Below are positions 20,989-28,685 of a stretch of 64,000 nt of DNA, one piece after another. Made by a program: the position numbers and the translations under genes. The notes under the pieces were generated by a model. The model searched no databases. It worked only from the letters and a program-made list of their open reading frames with translations, and was not told the DNA's origin. Within the stretch, counting starts at the first letter, position 1, and each line of letters starts with the position of its first letter. Source of the DNA: Pseudomonas sp. H3(2019) (lineage in GTDB: Bacteria; Pseudomonadota; Gammaproteobacteria; Pseudomonadales; Pseudomonadaceae); contig NZ_VMSG01000004.1 of NCBI RefSeq assembly GCF_007713465.1, forward strand, positions 186,001 through 250,000, in the 5' to 3' direction.

Positions 20989-22365
20989 ATGTCCTTTACC
21001 CGTCGACAAATACTGGGTGGTCTGGCCGGTTTGGCAGTGGTGGGTGTCGGGGCCGGTGGTGCATCGCGTTACTGGCTGGGGAAAATGGCCGACGCCAGCG
21101 CGGGTCACGACTACGAACTGATCGCCGCGCCGCTGGATGTCGAACTGGTGCCGGGGCACAAGACCGAGGCCTGGGCCTTTGGTCCGTCGGCACCGGGGAC
21201 TGAACTGCGGGTACGCCAGGGCGAATGGCTGCGGGTGCGCTTCATTAACCACCTGCCAGTGCCCACCACGATTCACTGGCACGGCATCCGTTTGCCGTTG
21301 GAGATGGACGGCGTGCCGTACGTCTCGCAATTGCCGGTGCTGCCGGGCGAGTATTTCGACTACAAATTCCGCGTGCCGGACGCTGGCAGCTACTGGTATC
21401 ACCCGCACGTGAACAGCAGCGAAGAACTGGGGCGCGGACTGGTCGGGCCGTTGATCGTCGAAGAACGCGAACCCACCGGTTTCAAGTATGAAAAGACGCT
21501 GAGCCTCAAGAGCTGGCACGTCGATGAAGAGGGCGCTTTTGTGCCTTTCAGCATCCCGCGTGAAGCGGCGCGGGGTGGCACCGCCGGGCGTCTGGCGACC
21601 ATCAACGGCATACCGCTGCCGATCATTGAGTTGCCGGCCGGGCAGATCACTCGGGTACGCTTGTTGAATCTCGACAACACCCTGACTTACCGCCTCAACA
21701 TTCCCGGCGTCGAAGCGCAGATCTACGCGCTCGACGGTAACCCGATCGAGCCGCGTCCACTGGGCAAGGAATACTGGCTGGGGCCGGGCATGCGCATTTG
21801 CCTGGCGATCAAGGCCCCGGCGGCGGGTGAAGAATTGTCGCTGCGTAACGGGCCGGTGCGCATTGGCACCTTGCGTTCGGTGGTCAACAATGACGCGCCA
21901 ACCCAGTGGCCGCCAGCGCTGCCGGCCAACCCGATTTCCGAGCCGGACCTGGCCAATGCCGAGAAGCTCAACTTCAATTTCGAGTGGGTTGGATCGGTGT
22001 CGGTGAACGTCGATAATGGCAAGCCGCCGAGCCTCTGGCAGATCAATGGCAAGGCCTGGGACATCACCGACAAAACCTGTGCCGACCGCCCGATTGCTAC
22101 TCTGAAAAAAGGCAAAAGCTACATTTTCGAATTGAAGAACATGACTCAGTATCAGCACCCGGTCCATCTGCACGGCATGAGCTTCAAGGTCATTGCCTCG
22201 AACCGCAAAAAGATCATCCCGTACTTCACCGACACCTATCTGCTGGGCAAGAACGAGCGCGCTCAAGTGGCGCTGGTGGCGGATAACCCGGGGGTGTGGA
22301 TGTTCCACTGCCATGTGGTCGACCATATGGAAACCGGCCTGATGGCCGCTATCGAGGTGGCCTGA
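20989..22365 (+). CDS. Tat-exported multicopper oxidase
   Basis: This is a 458-residue oxidase of the cupredoxin superfamily. The N-terminus MSFTRRQILGGLAGLAVVG carries a twin-arginine signal, so the copper enzyme would be exported folded to the periplasm. The four copper-binding clusters are intact: HWHGIRLPLEMDG (about 94), YWYHPHVNSSEELG (about 135), HPVHLHGMSF (about 386) and MFHCHVVDHMETGLM with the type 1 Cys and Met (about 438-452). The substrate is not predictable; copper efflux, phenol oxidation or manganese oxidation are all possible for this family. Its stop codon overlaps the tadA start (TGATG), suggesting translational coupling. Confidence 0.88.
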   Translation: MSFTRRQILGGLAGLAVVGVGAGGASRYWLGKMADASAGHDYELIAAPLDVELVPGHKTEAWAFGPSAPGTELRVRQGEWLRVRFINHLPVPTTIHWHGIRLPLEMDGVPYVSQLPVLPGEYFDYKFRVPDAGSYWYHPHVNSSEELGRGLVGPLIVEEREPTGFKYEKTLSLKSWHVDEEGAFVPFSIPREAARGGTAGRLATINGIPLPIIELPAGQITRVRLLNLDNTLTYRLNIPGVEAQIYALDGNPIEPRPLGKEYWLGPGMRICLAIKAPAAGEELSLRNGPVRIGTLRSVVNNDAPTQWPPALPANPISEPDLANAEKLNFNFEWVGSVSVNVDNGKPPSLWQINGKAWDITDKTCADRPIATLKKGKSYIFELKNMTQYQHPVHLHGMSFKVIASNRKKIIPYFTDTYLLGKNERAQVALVADNPGVWMFHCHVVDHMETGLMAAIEVA

Positions 22366-22853
22366 TGCGTCAGATACGCCCCGCGAAAATCATCGACCGT
22401 AGCCGCGATCAGGACTTCATGCGTGAAGCCCTGGCGCTGGCCGCGCAAGGTGCCGCCCTCGGCGAAGTGCCGGTGGGCGCGGTGCTGGTGCAGGACGGTG
22501 AAATCATCGGGCGCGGCTTCAATTGCCCGATCAGCGGCAGCGACCCCAGCGCCCACGCCGAAATGGTCGCAATCCGCGCTGCGGCGCAGGCCGTGAGCAA
22601 CTATCGTCTACCGGGCAGCACGCTGTACGTCACGCTGGAGCCGTGCAGCATGTGCGCCGGTTTGATCGTGCATTCGCGGATTGCGCGGGTGGTCTACGGG
22701 GCGCTGGAACCCAAGGCCGGGATCGTGCAAAGCCAGGGGCAGTTCTTCACGCAGGGCTTTCTCAACCATCGGGTGCTGGTCGAAGGCGGGGTATTGGCCG
22801 ACGAGTGCGGCGCGGTGCTGAGCGAGTTTTTCAAGGCCCGGCGCGCGCGATGA
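22365..22853 (+). CDS. tadA: tRNA-specific adenosine-34 deaminase
   Basis: TadA converts adenosine to inosine at the wobble position of tRNA-Arg(ACG). The 162-residue protein starts MRQIRPAKIIDRS at 22365, overlapping the oxidase stop. It has the deaminase zinc motifs HAEMVAIRAAA (HAE, about residue 64) and EPCSMCAG (PCxxC, about 94). The longer frame from 22296 lies within the oxidase and is not used. In many pseudomonads tadA is close behind guaA, so its separation by about 16 kb here reflects the accessory block. The stop codon runs into a REP element at 22852. Confidence 0.93.
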   Translation: MRQIRPAKIIDRSRDQDFMREALALAAQGAALGEVPVGAVLVQDGEIIGRGFNCPISGSDPSAHAEMVAIRAAAQAVSNYRLPGSTLYVTLEPCSMCAGLIVHSRIARVVYGALEPKAGIVQSQGQFFTQGFLNHRVLVEGGVLADECGAVLSEFFKARRAR

Positions 22854-22882
22854 TCGTTCCCACGCAGAGCGTGGGAATGATC
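22852..22882. repeat. REP palindrome (GATCGTTCCCACGC type)
   Basis: GATCGTTCCCACGC and GCGTGGGAATGATC form an almost perfect palindrome around AGA. It begins inside the tadA stop codon and separates tadA from convergent cmoB. The same family is at 25909 and 28505-28614. Confidence 0.85.
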
Positions 22883-22889
22883 GGGGGCG

Positions 22890-23846
22890 TTATTTACGGG
22901 CAACAATCACCGCGCGCATCGGCGCTGGCAGGCCTTCAATGGTTTTGCTGTGATCGTCCGGATCGAGGAAGTCGCTCAGCGACTGATACTTCATCCACTC
23001 GGTTCCGCGTTGTTCCTCGACCGTGGTCACGCTGACATCCACGCAGCGCACATCGCTGAATCCGGCACGGCGCAGCCAGAGCATCAGCGCCGGCACCGAC
23101 GGCAGGAACCAGACGTTGCGCATCTGCGCATAACGGTCTTCCGGCACCAGCACCTGCTGCTCATCGCCTTCGATCACCAGCGTTTCCAGCACCAGCTCAC
23201 CGCCCTTGACCAGGCAATCCTTCAGCGCCAGCAAATGTTCGATTGGCGAGCGGCGGTGGTAGAACACGCCCATGGAAAACACGGTGTCGAAGCCTTCCAG
23301 ATTCGGTGGCAGGTCTTCAAAAGGAAACGGCAGGTGCCAGGCATTGGGCTCGGACAGGAAGCGCTGCACCGCCTGGAACTGGCAGAAGAACAGCCAGTTC
23401 GGGTCGACGCCGATCACGCTGTCGGCACCGGCGCCGAGCATGCGCCACATGTAGTAGCCGTTGCCGCAGCCGACATCGAGGATGCGTTTACCTTTGAGGT
23501 CCAGGTGCGGGGCGACCCGCGACCACTTCCAGTCCGAACGCCATTCGGTGTCGACGTGTACACCGAACAGGTCGAACGGGCCTTTGCGCCACGGCGACAA
23601 GCCCATCAATGCGGTACGCATTTGCGCGCGGGTTTCATCGTCGCAGTCGGTGTCGAGTGTCAGGCCGTTCAGCAGGTCGACTTCACTCGGCTGAATCTTC
23701 GGCAAGGCGTCCAGCGCACTCTGCCAGCGCTCCAGGTCGCCATGACCTTTTTCCATTTTTACGTCGAGTTGCGCTTGCAGGGTGTTGGCCCAGTCGGCCA
23801 GCGGCGTGCCGGCCAGACGGCGGGCGAGGGGAGACAGATCAATCAT
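22890..23846 (-). CDS. cmoB: tRNA U34 carboxymethyltransferase
   Basis: CmoB transfers a carboxymethyl group from carboxy-SAM to 5-hydroxyuridine-34 of tRNA, the second step of cmo5U synthesis. The 318 residues include the SAM-binding [17 protein letters not shown] (about 124-140), [18 protein letters not shown] and [18 protein letters not shown], characteristic of CmoB. It starts at ATG 23846, overlapping the cmoA stop by 4 bases, so the two form an operon with cmoA first. The downstream end faces tadA across a REP. Confidence 0.95.
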   Translation of the reverse strand: MIDLSPLARRLAGTPLADWANTLQAQLDVKMEKGHGDLERWQSALDALPKIQPSEVDLLNGLTLDTDCDDETRAQMRTALMGLSPWRKGPFDLFGVHVDTEWRSDWKWSRVAPHLDLKGKRILDVGCGNGYYMWRMLGAGADSVIGVDPNWLFFCQFQAVQRFLSEPNAWHLPFPFEDLPPNLEGFDTVFSMGVFYHRRSPIEHLLALKDCLVKGGELVLETLVIEGDEQQVLVPEDRYAQMRNVWFLPSVPALMLWLRRAGFSDVRCVDVSVTTVEEQRGTEWMKYQSLSDFLDPDDHSKTIEGLPAPMRAVIVARK

Positions 23847-24586
23847 GGCAAGGCAATCAACGAGGCAAAGTTAAGACACTGGAACCACGGCACGACTTTC
23901 GAGAACCCGGCGGCCAGCAGGCGTTCGCGGTGTTCTTCGAGGCTGTCGGGCTTCATGACGTTTTCGATGGCGCTGCGCTTCTGGGCGATTTCCAGTTCGC
24001 TGTAGCCGTTGGCGCGTTTGAAGGCGATGTGCAGGTCGGTGAGCAGCGCGTGCTCTTGCGCGTCTTCGAAGCGCAGTTTTTCCGACAGAATCAGTGCACC
24101 GCCCGGCACCAGCGATTGATGAATACGGCTGAGCAGTGCCGTGCGCTGCTCCGGGGCGATGAATTGCAGGGTGAAGTTCAGCGCGACCACCGAGGCCGGC
24201 TGGAAGTCGAGGGCAAGAATGTCGCCTTCGATCACCTCTACTGGCAGCAACTCCTGGAACATCGAGTCCTGGCCGTTGAGGTATTCGCGGCAGCGCTCGA
24301 CCATCGCCGCCGAGTTATCCACCGCGATCACCCGGCAACCGTCGGTGCGCACGTGACGGCGCAGGGCCTGGGTCACCGCGCCCAGCGACGAACCAAGGTC
24401 GTAGAGCACGCTGCCCGGCTGGGCGAACTGCGCCGCGAGCACGCCGAGGTTTTCGACAATGGTCGGGTAACCCGGCACCGAGCGCTTGATCATGTCCGGG
24501 AACACCCGCACCACGTCCTCGTTAAAGGCGAAGTCAGGCACCTGGGCCAAAGGCTGGGCGAAAAGGCGATCGGATTCTTTGCTCAC
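23843..24586 (-). CDS. cmoA: Carboxy-SAM synthase
   Basis: CmoA makes carboxy-S-adenosylmethionine from SAM and prephenate for CmoB. I place the start at the GTG at 24586 ([20 protein letters not shown]), giving 247 residues, the usual family length. An ATG at 24622 would add 12 atypical residues, and the open frame runs further into a REP. SAM-binding residues are in [18 protein letters not shown] (about 60-77). [20 protein letters not shown] is also typical. It is translationally coupled to cmoB by an ATGA overlap. Confidence 0.93.
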   Translation of the reverse strand: MSKESDRLFAQPLAQVPDFAFNEDVVRVFPDMIKRSVPGYPTIVENLGVLAAQFAQPGSVLYDLGSSLGAVTQALRRHVRTDGCRVIAVDNSAAMVERCREYLNGQDSMFQELLPVEVIEGDILALDFQPASVVALNFTLQFIAPEQRTALLSRIHQSLVPGGALILSEKLRFEDAQEHALLTDLHIAFKRANGYSELEIAQKRSAIENVMKPDSLEEHRERLLAAGFSKVVPWFQCLNFASLIALP

Positions 24587-24706
24587 GGCGGTTCCAGCGG
24601 CGGATGTGGAAAAGGCCGGCATTTTAGCCAACTTGGCGCGCGGATGCGCGGGTTGTCTGATAAACCGCCTACAGGCGCTGAAGTTTGCGTCGTCAGTGAA
24701 ACCGCT

Positions 24707-24799
24707 ATCGCGAGCAAGCTCGCTCCCACAGTGGTTCTGAGTCGGGCACTTACTATGTGTGCAGCACAAATCAAATGTGGGAGTGAGCCTGCTCGCGAT
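24707..24799. repeat. Inverted REP pair (CTCGCTCCCACA type)
   Basis: ATCGCGAGCAAGCTCGCTCC.. at 24707-24730 faces its inverse TGTGGGAG..GCTCGCGAT at 24776-24799. It fills most of the gap between the cmoA start and the end of the YhhN-like gene. Confidence 0.8.
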
Positions 24800-24803
24800 G
24801 GGT

Positions 24804-25439
24804 TCAGCGCGTTTTTTGGTGGAACGCCGACGCCGTAATCCCCCATTGCCCCAACCAGTAGCTGAGGATGATCACATAGGGAGCGGCTTCAAACGGCACT
24901 ACAAAACGGCTGATGCCAATCACGCTGTCCGAGAACACAAACGCCAGCGCACCACCTGCGGCCAACAGTGCCGAGCGCTTGGGCACATCACTGTCCAAAC
25001 GGGCCAGGGCACGCCAAAGCATGGCGCTGATGGCCACGCCGTAAACGATCACCGGAAGCAGCAACGGCCCCAGGCCATGGCTGATCAGGATCCCCAGCAG
25101 CACGGCACCGACGCCTAGCGCGAAGATCAGCGGCACCAGCGCCAAGCGCCGGCAATCACTCAAATAGGCTTTCAAGTACACCAGGTGCGCCACCAGAAAC
25201 GCGCCGAGGCCAAACACGAACAAATCCCCCGGCCACGCCAGCAGCACGTCGCCGAGCACGGAAAACATCAGGCCAAGGCTGATCCAGCGCCGATAGTCGC
25301 TGGGCGGTGCGTCGTGCAACCAGCCGAGCAGCGCCAAAACGGGCAACGGTTTGACCAACAGACAGAGCAGTTCAGCGTGAACGCTCACTCCGTAAAGAAA
25401 GGTCACCGCGCCCATCAGCGCCAGAATCAGCCAGCCCAT
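24804..25439 (-). CDS. YhhN/TMEM86-family membrane protein (putative lysoplasmalogenase)
   Basis: This 211-residue protein has about eight hydrophobic helices and starts [18 protein letters not shown] at 25439. The chosen start lies 2 bases after the neighbouring lipoprotein gene's stop. The conserved [17 protein letters not shown] (aspartate in a membrane helix, about residue 62) and [15 protein letters not shown] (second aspartate, about 172) are the signature of the YhhN family. Mammalian members hydrolyse lysoplasmalogens; the bacterial substrate is uncertain. It is probably cotranscribed with the upstream chagasin-like gene. Confidence 0.78.
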   Translation of the reverse strand: MGWLILALMGAVTFLYGVSVHAELLCLLVKPLPVLALLGWLHDAPPSDYRRWISLGLMFSVLGDVLLAWPGDLFVFGLGAFLVAHLVYLKAYLSDCRRLALVPLIFALGVGAVLLGILISHGLGPLLLPVIVYGVAISAMLWRALARLDSDVPKRSALLAAGGALAFVFSDSVIGISRFVVPFEAAPYVIILSYWLGQWGITASAFHQKTR

Positions 25440-25441
25440 GA

Positions 25442-25834
25442 TCAGTTCACCGAAATCGCGCAGTCGAAGGTTTGCGCGGGCTCGACTTCCGGTTCCCACG
25501 GCTGTTGATAAGTCAGACGCAGACGCCCGTTGCCCACAGCGAACGCTTGAAAGCGCCAGGTCGATTGCCCGCCACTGCCCACCAGCCCGCTGTTCTCCGG
25601 GTTGGTGTAAACCTCAGGGCTGATCGCCCGCAGCACGCCACCGGCCGAATCCTGGATCGCCCAGCGATAACCGGTGGTCGGGTTGCTCGGCAGTGTCAGG
25701 ATCAGGTGTTGCCCGTTGTTCAGCTGCACCGGGCATTCGCTCTGTTTTTCCACCGTCACGTTCTGTTTCGGTTGAGTGGCGCAGGCGGCCAGCAGGACGA
25801 GGCTCAGGGGGACAAACAGGCGGGTGGGGGACAT
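25442..25834 (-). CDS. Chagasin-like (I42) lipoprotein
   Basis: This 130-residue protein has a lipoprotein signal LSLVLLAACATQ with a lipobox cysteine near residue 17. The mature part contains LPSNPTTGYRWAI, the NPTTGY loop of chagasin-type cysteine-protease inhibitors. GSGGQSTWRFQA corresponds to the second inhibitory loop and LTYQQPWEP to the third (RPW-like) loop. It probably protects the envelope from papain-like proteases. Start at ATG 25834 (MSPTRLFVPL) is preferred over the in-frame ATG at 25891 because it places the signal sequence at the N-terminus. Confidence 0.8.
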   Translation of the reverse strand: MSPTRLFVPLSLVLLAACATQPKQNVTVEKQSECPVQLNNGQHLILTLPSNPTTGYRWAIQDSAGGVLRAISPEVYTNPENSGLVGSGGQSTWRFQAFAVGNGRLRLTYQQPWEPEVEPAQTFDCAISVN

Positions 25835-25908
25835 AAGGTCAGCGGCTCCGGTATTCACGACGAACGGCGAGCATAACCGAAGATGAATCAAAGTGTGACG
25901 GGATGGAT

Positions 25909-25938
25909 GATCGTTCCCACGCAGAGCGTGGGAACGAT
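25909..25938. repeat. REP palindrome (GATCGTTCCCACGC type)
   Basis: GATCGTTCCCACGC, AGA, GCGTGGGAACGAT: a near-perfect palindrome between the start of the chagasin-like gene and the 3' end of the Lon-family gene. Confidence 0.85.
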
Positions 25939-25951
25939 TAGGTCGCGGAGG

Positions 25952-28372
25952 TCAGAACAACACCTTCGCCACATCCGCAAAGCGCTTGGCGAAGTGCACG
26001 GTAATCCCTTCCTTCAAGTAATCCGGCAGTTCCTCAAAACTGCCACGGTTGGGCTCCGGCAAGATCAGTTCGAAGATCTTCTGCCGGCGCGCCGCGATCA
26101 CTTTCTCGCGCACCCCGCCAATCGGCAGCACGTGCCCGGTCAGCGTCAGTTCACCGGTCATGGCCACGCCTTTTTTCGGTGGCTGATTGCGCGCCAGCGA
26201 GAGCAGGGCGCTGGCCATGGTCACGCCGGCGCTTGGGCCGTCTTTCGGTGTTGCACCTTCGGGTACATGCAGGTGGATGAAGGCTTCGTCGAAGAACTTC
26301 GCGTCGCCACCGAATTGCTTGAGGTGCGAGCTGACGTAGCTGTAGGCGATCTCGGCCGATTCCTTCATCACATCGCCCAGTTGCCCGGTGAGCTTGAAGC
26401 CGCGGTTGAGGGTGTGAATGCGCGTGGCTTCGATCGGCAAGGTTGCGCCGCCCATGCTGGTCCAGGCCAGGCCGGTAATGACCCCGGTGCCGGACAACAC
26501 TTGTTCGTTGCGGAACACCGGCATGCCGAGTGAGGCTTCGAGGTCTTTGGGGCCGAGCTTGATCACAGCTTTCGGTTCGTCGAGCAGCTTCACGACGGCT
26601 TTGCGCACCAGTTTGCCCAGTTGTTTTTCCAACTGGCGTACCCCGGCTTCGCGGGCGTAACCGTCGATCAAGGCTTTCAGCGCGCTGTCGCTGATGGACA
26701 GGCTGGCTTTGGATACCCCGGCTTTCTCAAGCTGTTTTGGCCACAGGTGACGCTTGGCGATGGCGACCTTTTCTTCGGTGATGTAACCCGACAGGCGAAT
26801 CACTTCCATCCGGTCGAGCAAGGGACCGGGAATCGAGTCCAGGGTGTTGGCGGTGCAGACGAACAGCACTTTCGACAGGTCCAGACGCAGGTCGAGGTAA
26901 TGGTCGAGGAACTCGACGTTCTGTTCCGGGTCGAGGGTTTCCAGTAACGCCGAGGCCGGGTCGCCCTGGAAGCTTTGGCCCATCTTGTCGATTTCGTCGA
27001 GCATGATCACCGGGTTCATCACCTCAACGTCTTTCAACGCCTGGACCAGTTTGCCCGGTAGCGCGCCGATGTAGGTGCGGCGGTGGCCCTTGATCTCGGC
27101 TTCGTCGCGCATACCGCCGACGCTGAAGCGATAGAACGGCCGCCCCAGCGACTCGGCGATGGATTTGCCGACGCTGGTCTTGCCCACGCCCGGTGGGCCG
27201 ACCAGCAATACGATGGAACCGGCGATCTCGCCTTTGTAAGCGCCGACCGCGAGGAATTCGAGGATCCGGTCCTTGATGTCGTCGAGCCCGGCGTGGTGTT
27301 TGTCGAGGACTTTTCGCGCGTGTTTGAGGTCGAGTTTGTCCTCGCCATAAACGCCCCACGGCACTGCTGTCGCCCACTCCAGGTAGTTGCGGGTGACGGC
27401 GTATTCCGGCGAGCCGGTTTCGAGGATCGACAGCTTGTTCATTTCCTCTTCGATGCGTTTCTGCGCCTGCGGTGGCAGGACCTTGCCCTCCAGCCGCTGC
27501 TCGAATTGCTCGACGTCGGCACTGCGGTCGTCCTTGGTCAGCCCCAGTTCCTGCTGGATGACCTTGAGTTGTTCCTTAAGGAAAAACTCGCGCTGGTGCT
27601 CGCCGATCTTGCGGTTCACTTCGGCAGAGATTTCTTTCTGCAAGCGCGCGACTTCGACTTCCTTGCGCAGCATCGGCAGGACTTTTTCCATGCGCTTGAG
27701 CATTGGCACGCAGTCGAGCACTTCTTGCAACTCGCTGCCGGTGGCCGAGGTCAGGGCGGCGGCAAAGTCAGTCAGTGGCGACGGGTCGTTGGGGCTGAAG
27801 CGGTTGAGGTAGTTTTTCAGCTCTTCGCTGTACAGCGGGTTGAGCGGCAGCAGTTCCTTGATCGCGTTGATCAGCGCCATGCCGTAGGCCTTGACCTCAT
27901 CGGTCGGCTCGCTTGGCTGGTGCGGGTATTCGACTTCCACCAGGTACGGTGGGCGATGGTGCTTGAGCCAGGTTTTAAGGCGAACGCGGGTCAGGCCCTG
28001 GGCGACGAATTGCAGTTTGCCGTTTTCGCGGCTGGCGTGATGGACCTTTACCAGGGTGCCGTAGAGCGGCAGGGCAGAGGTGTCGAAATGCCGTGGGTCT
28101 TCCTGCGGGGTGTCCATGAAGAACAGCGCAAGCGAGTGATGTTCGGACTTGGCGACCAGGTCGAGGGTTTCGGCCCAGGGTTCTTCGTTGACGATCACCG
28201 GCAGTACTTGCGCCGGGAAGAACGGGCGGTTGTGAATCGGGATGATGTAGACCTTGTCCGGCAGGTTCTGGCCGGGCAGGGCCAGGCCTTTGCCTGATGA
28301 GGTGGGGTGTTCGGCGTTTTCGGGGTCGGCGTAGTCGCTTGGGTTATCCGGGAATTCTTGCTGGTCGCTCAT
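25952..28372 (-). CDS. Lon-family ATP-dependent protease (AsrA-like paralogue)
   Basis: This 806-residue Lon protease starts MSDQQEFPDNPSDYADPENA at 28372. It has an N-terminal LAN domain from about residue 40 (YIIPIHNRPFFPAQVLP) and an AAA+ module with Walker A LLVGPPGVGKTSVGKS (about 394) and Walker B NPVIMLDEIDKMG (about 457). The C-terminal serine-lysine protease domain has GPSAGVTMASALLSL (Ser near 718) and GGVREKVIAARR (Lys near 761). The long acidic N-terminal tail and divergence from canonical Lon suggest the second pseudomonad Lon-type protease known as AsrA. It stands alone between REPs, and no heat-shock promoter was identified. Confidence 0.88.
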   Translation of the reverse strand: MSDQQEFPDNPSDYADPENAEHPTSSGKGLALPGQNLPDKVYIIPIHNRPFFPAQVLPVIVNEEPWAETLDLVAKSEHHSLALFFMDTPQEDPRHFDTSALPLYGTLVKVHHASRENGKLQFVAQGLTRVRLKTWLKHHRPPYLVEVEYPHQPSEPTDEVKAYGMALINAIKELLPLNPLYSEELKNYLNRFSPNDPSPLTDFAAALTSATGSELQEVLDCVPMLKRMEKVLPMLRKEVEVARLQKEISAEVNRKIGEHQREFFLKEQLKVIQQELGLTKDDRSADVEQFEQRLEGKVLPPQAQKRIEEEMNKLSILETGSPEYAVTRNYLEWATAVPWGVYGEDKLDLKHARKVLDKHHAGLDDIKDRILEFLAVGAYKGEIAGSIVLLVGPPGVGKTSVGKSIAESLGRPFYRFSVGGMRDEAEIKGHRRTYIGALPGKLVQALKDVEVMNPVIMLDEIDKMGQSFQGDPASALLETLDPEQNVEFLDHYLDLRLDLSKVLFVCTANTLDSIPGPLLDRMEVIRLSGYITEEKVAIAKRHLWPKQLEKAGVSKASLSISDSALKALIDGYAREAGVRQLEKQLGKLVRKAVVKLLDEPKAVIKLGPKDLEASLGMPVFRNEQVLSGTGVITGLAWTSMGGATLPIEATRIHTLNRGFKLTGQLGDVMKESAEIAYSYVSSHLKQFGGDAKFFDEAFIHLHVPEGATPKDGPSAGVTMASALLSLARNQPPKKGVAMTGELTLTGHVLPIGGVREKVIAARRQKIFELILPEPNRGSFEELPDYLKEGITVHFAKRFADVAKVLF

Positions 28373-28504
28373 GGGGCACCTGCGCAATGGGGTATGAGGG
28401 ATAGATGGGGCAGGTGGTGGGTGGTTTCAATGGGGGGGAGTTGTTAGCGGGTGTTTCGTACTCAACCGAAACACACAAAAACCTGTGGCAAGGGAGCACT
28501 TATT

Positions 28505-28614
28505 GATCGTTCCCACGCTCTGCGTGGGAATGCCGCCCGGGACGCTCCGCGTCCCTTCACGGCGTGACGCAGAGCGTCACAGGATGCATTCCCACGCGGA
28601 GCGTGGGAACGATC
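28505..28614. repeat. Compound REP cluster (BIME-like)
   Basis: Two GATCGTTCCCACGC-type REPs in opposite orientation (28505-28533 and 28586-28614) enclose two small hairpins, GGGACGCTCCGCGTCCC and GTGACGCAGAGCGTCAC. The whole 110-bp unit is roughly symmetrical. It accounts for most of the 313-bp gap between the Lon-family gene start and the gcd stop, together with the gcd terminator. Confidence 0.85.
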
Positions 28615-28636
28615 AGGGGGCATCTGGCCCACAAAA

Positions 28637-28664
28637 AAGGCGACTACCTCGCGGTAGTCGCCTT
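28637..28664 (-). terminator. Rho-independent terminator of gcd
   Basis: AAGGCGACTACC (28637-28648) and GGTAGTCGCCTT (28653-28664) form a perfect 12-bp stem with a 4-base loop. On the minus strand it is followed by six T residues, 22 bases past the gcd stop. Confidence 0.9.
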
Positions 28665-28685
28665 CTTTTTAACGGCGGTTAACGC

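Noticed and set aside
23843..24769. 308-residue version of CmoA
   Set aside because: The extra N-terminus is translated from a REP element and does not resemble CmoA; the GTG at 24586 gives the family length.
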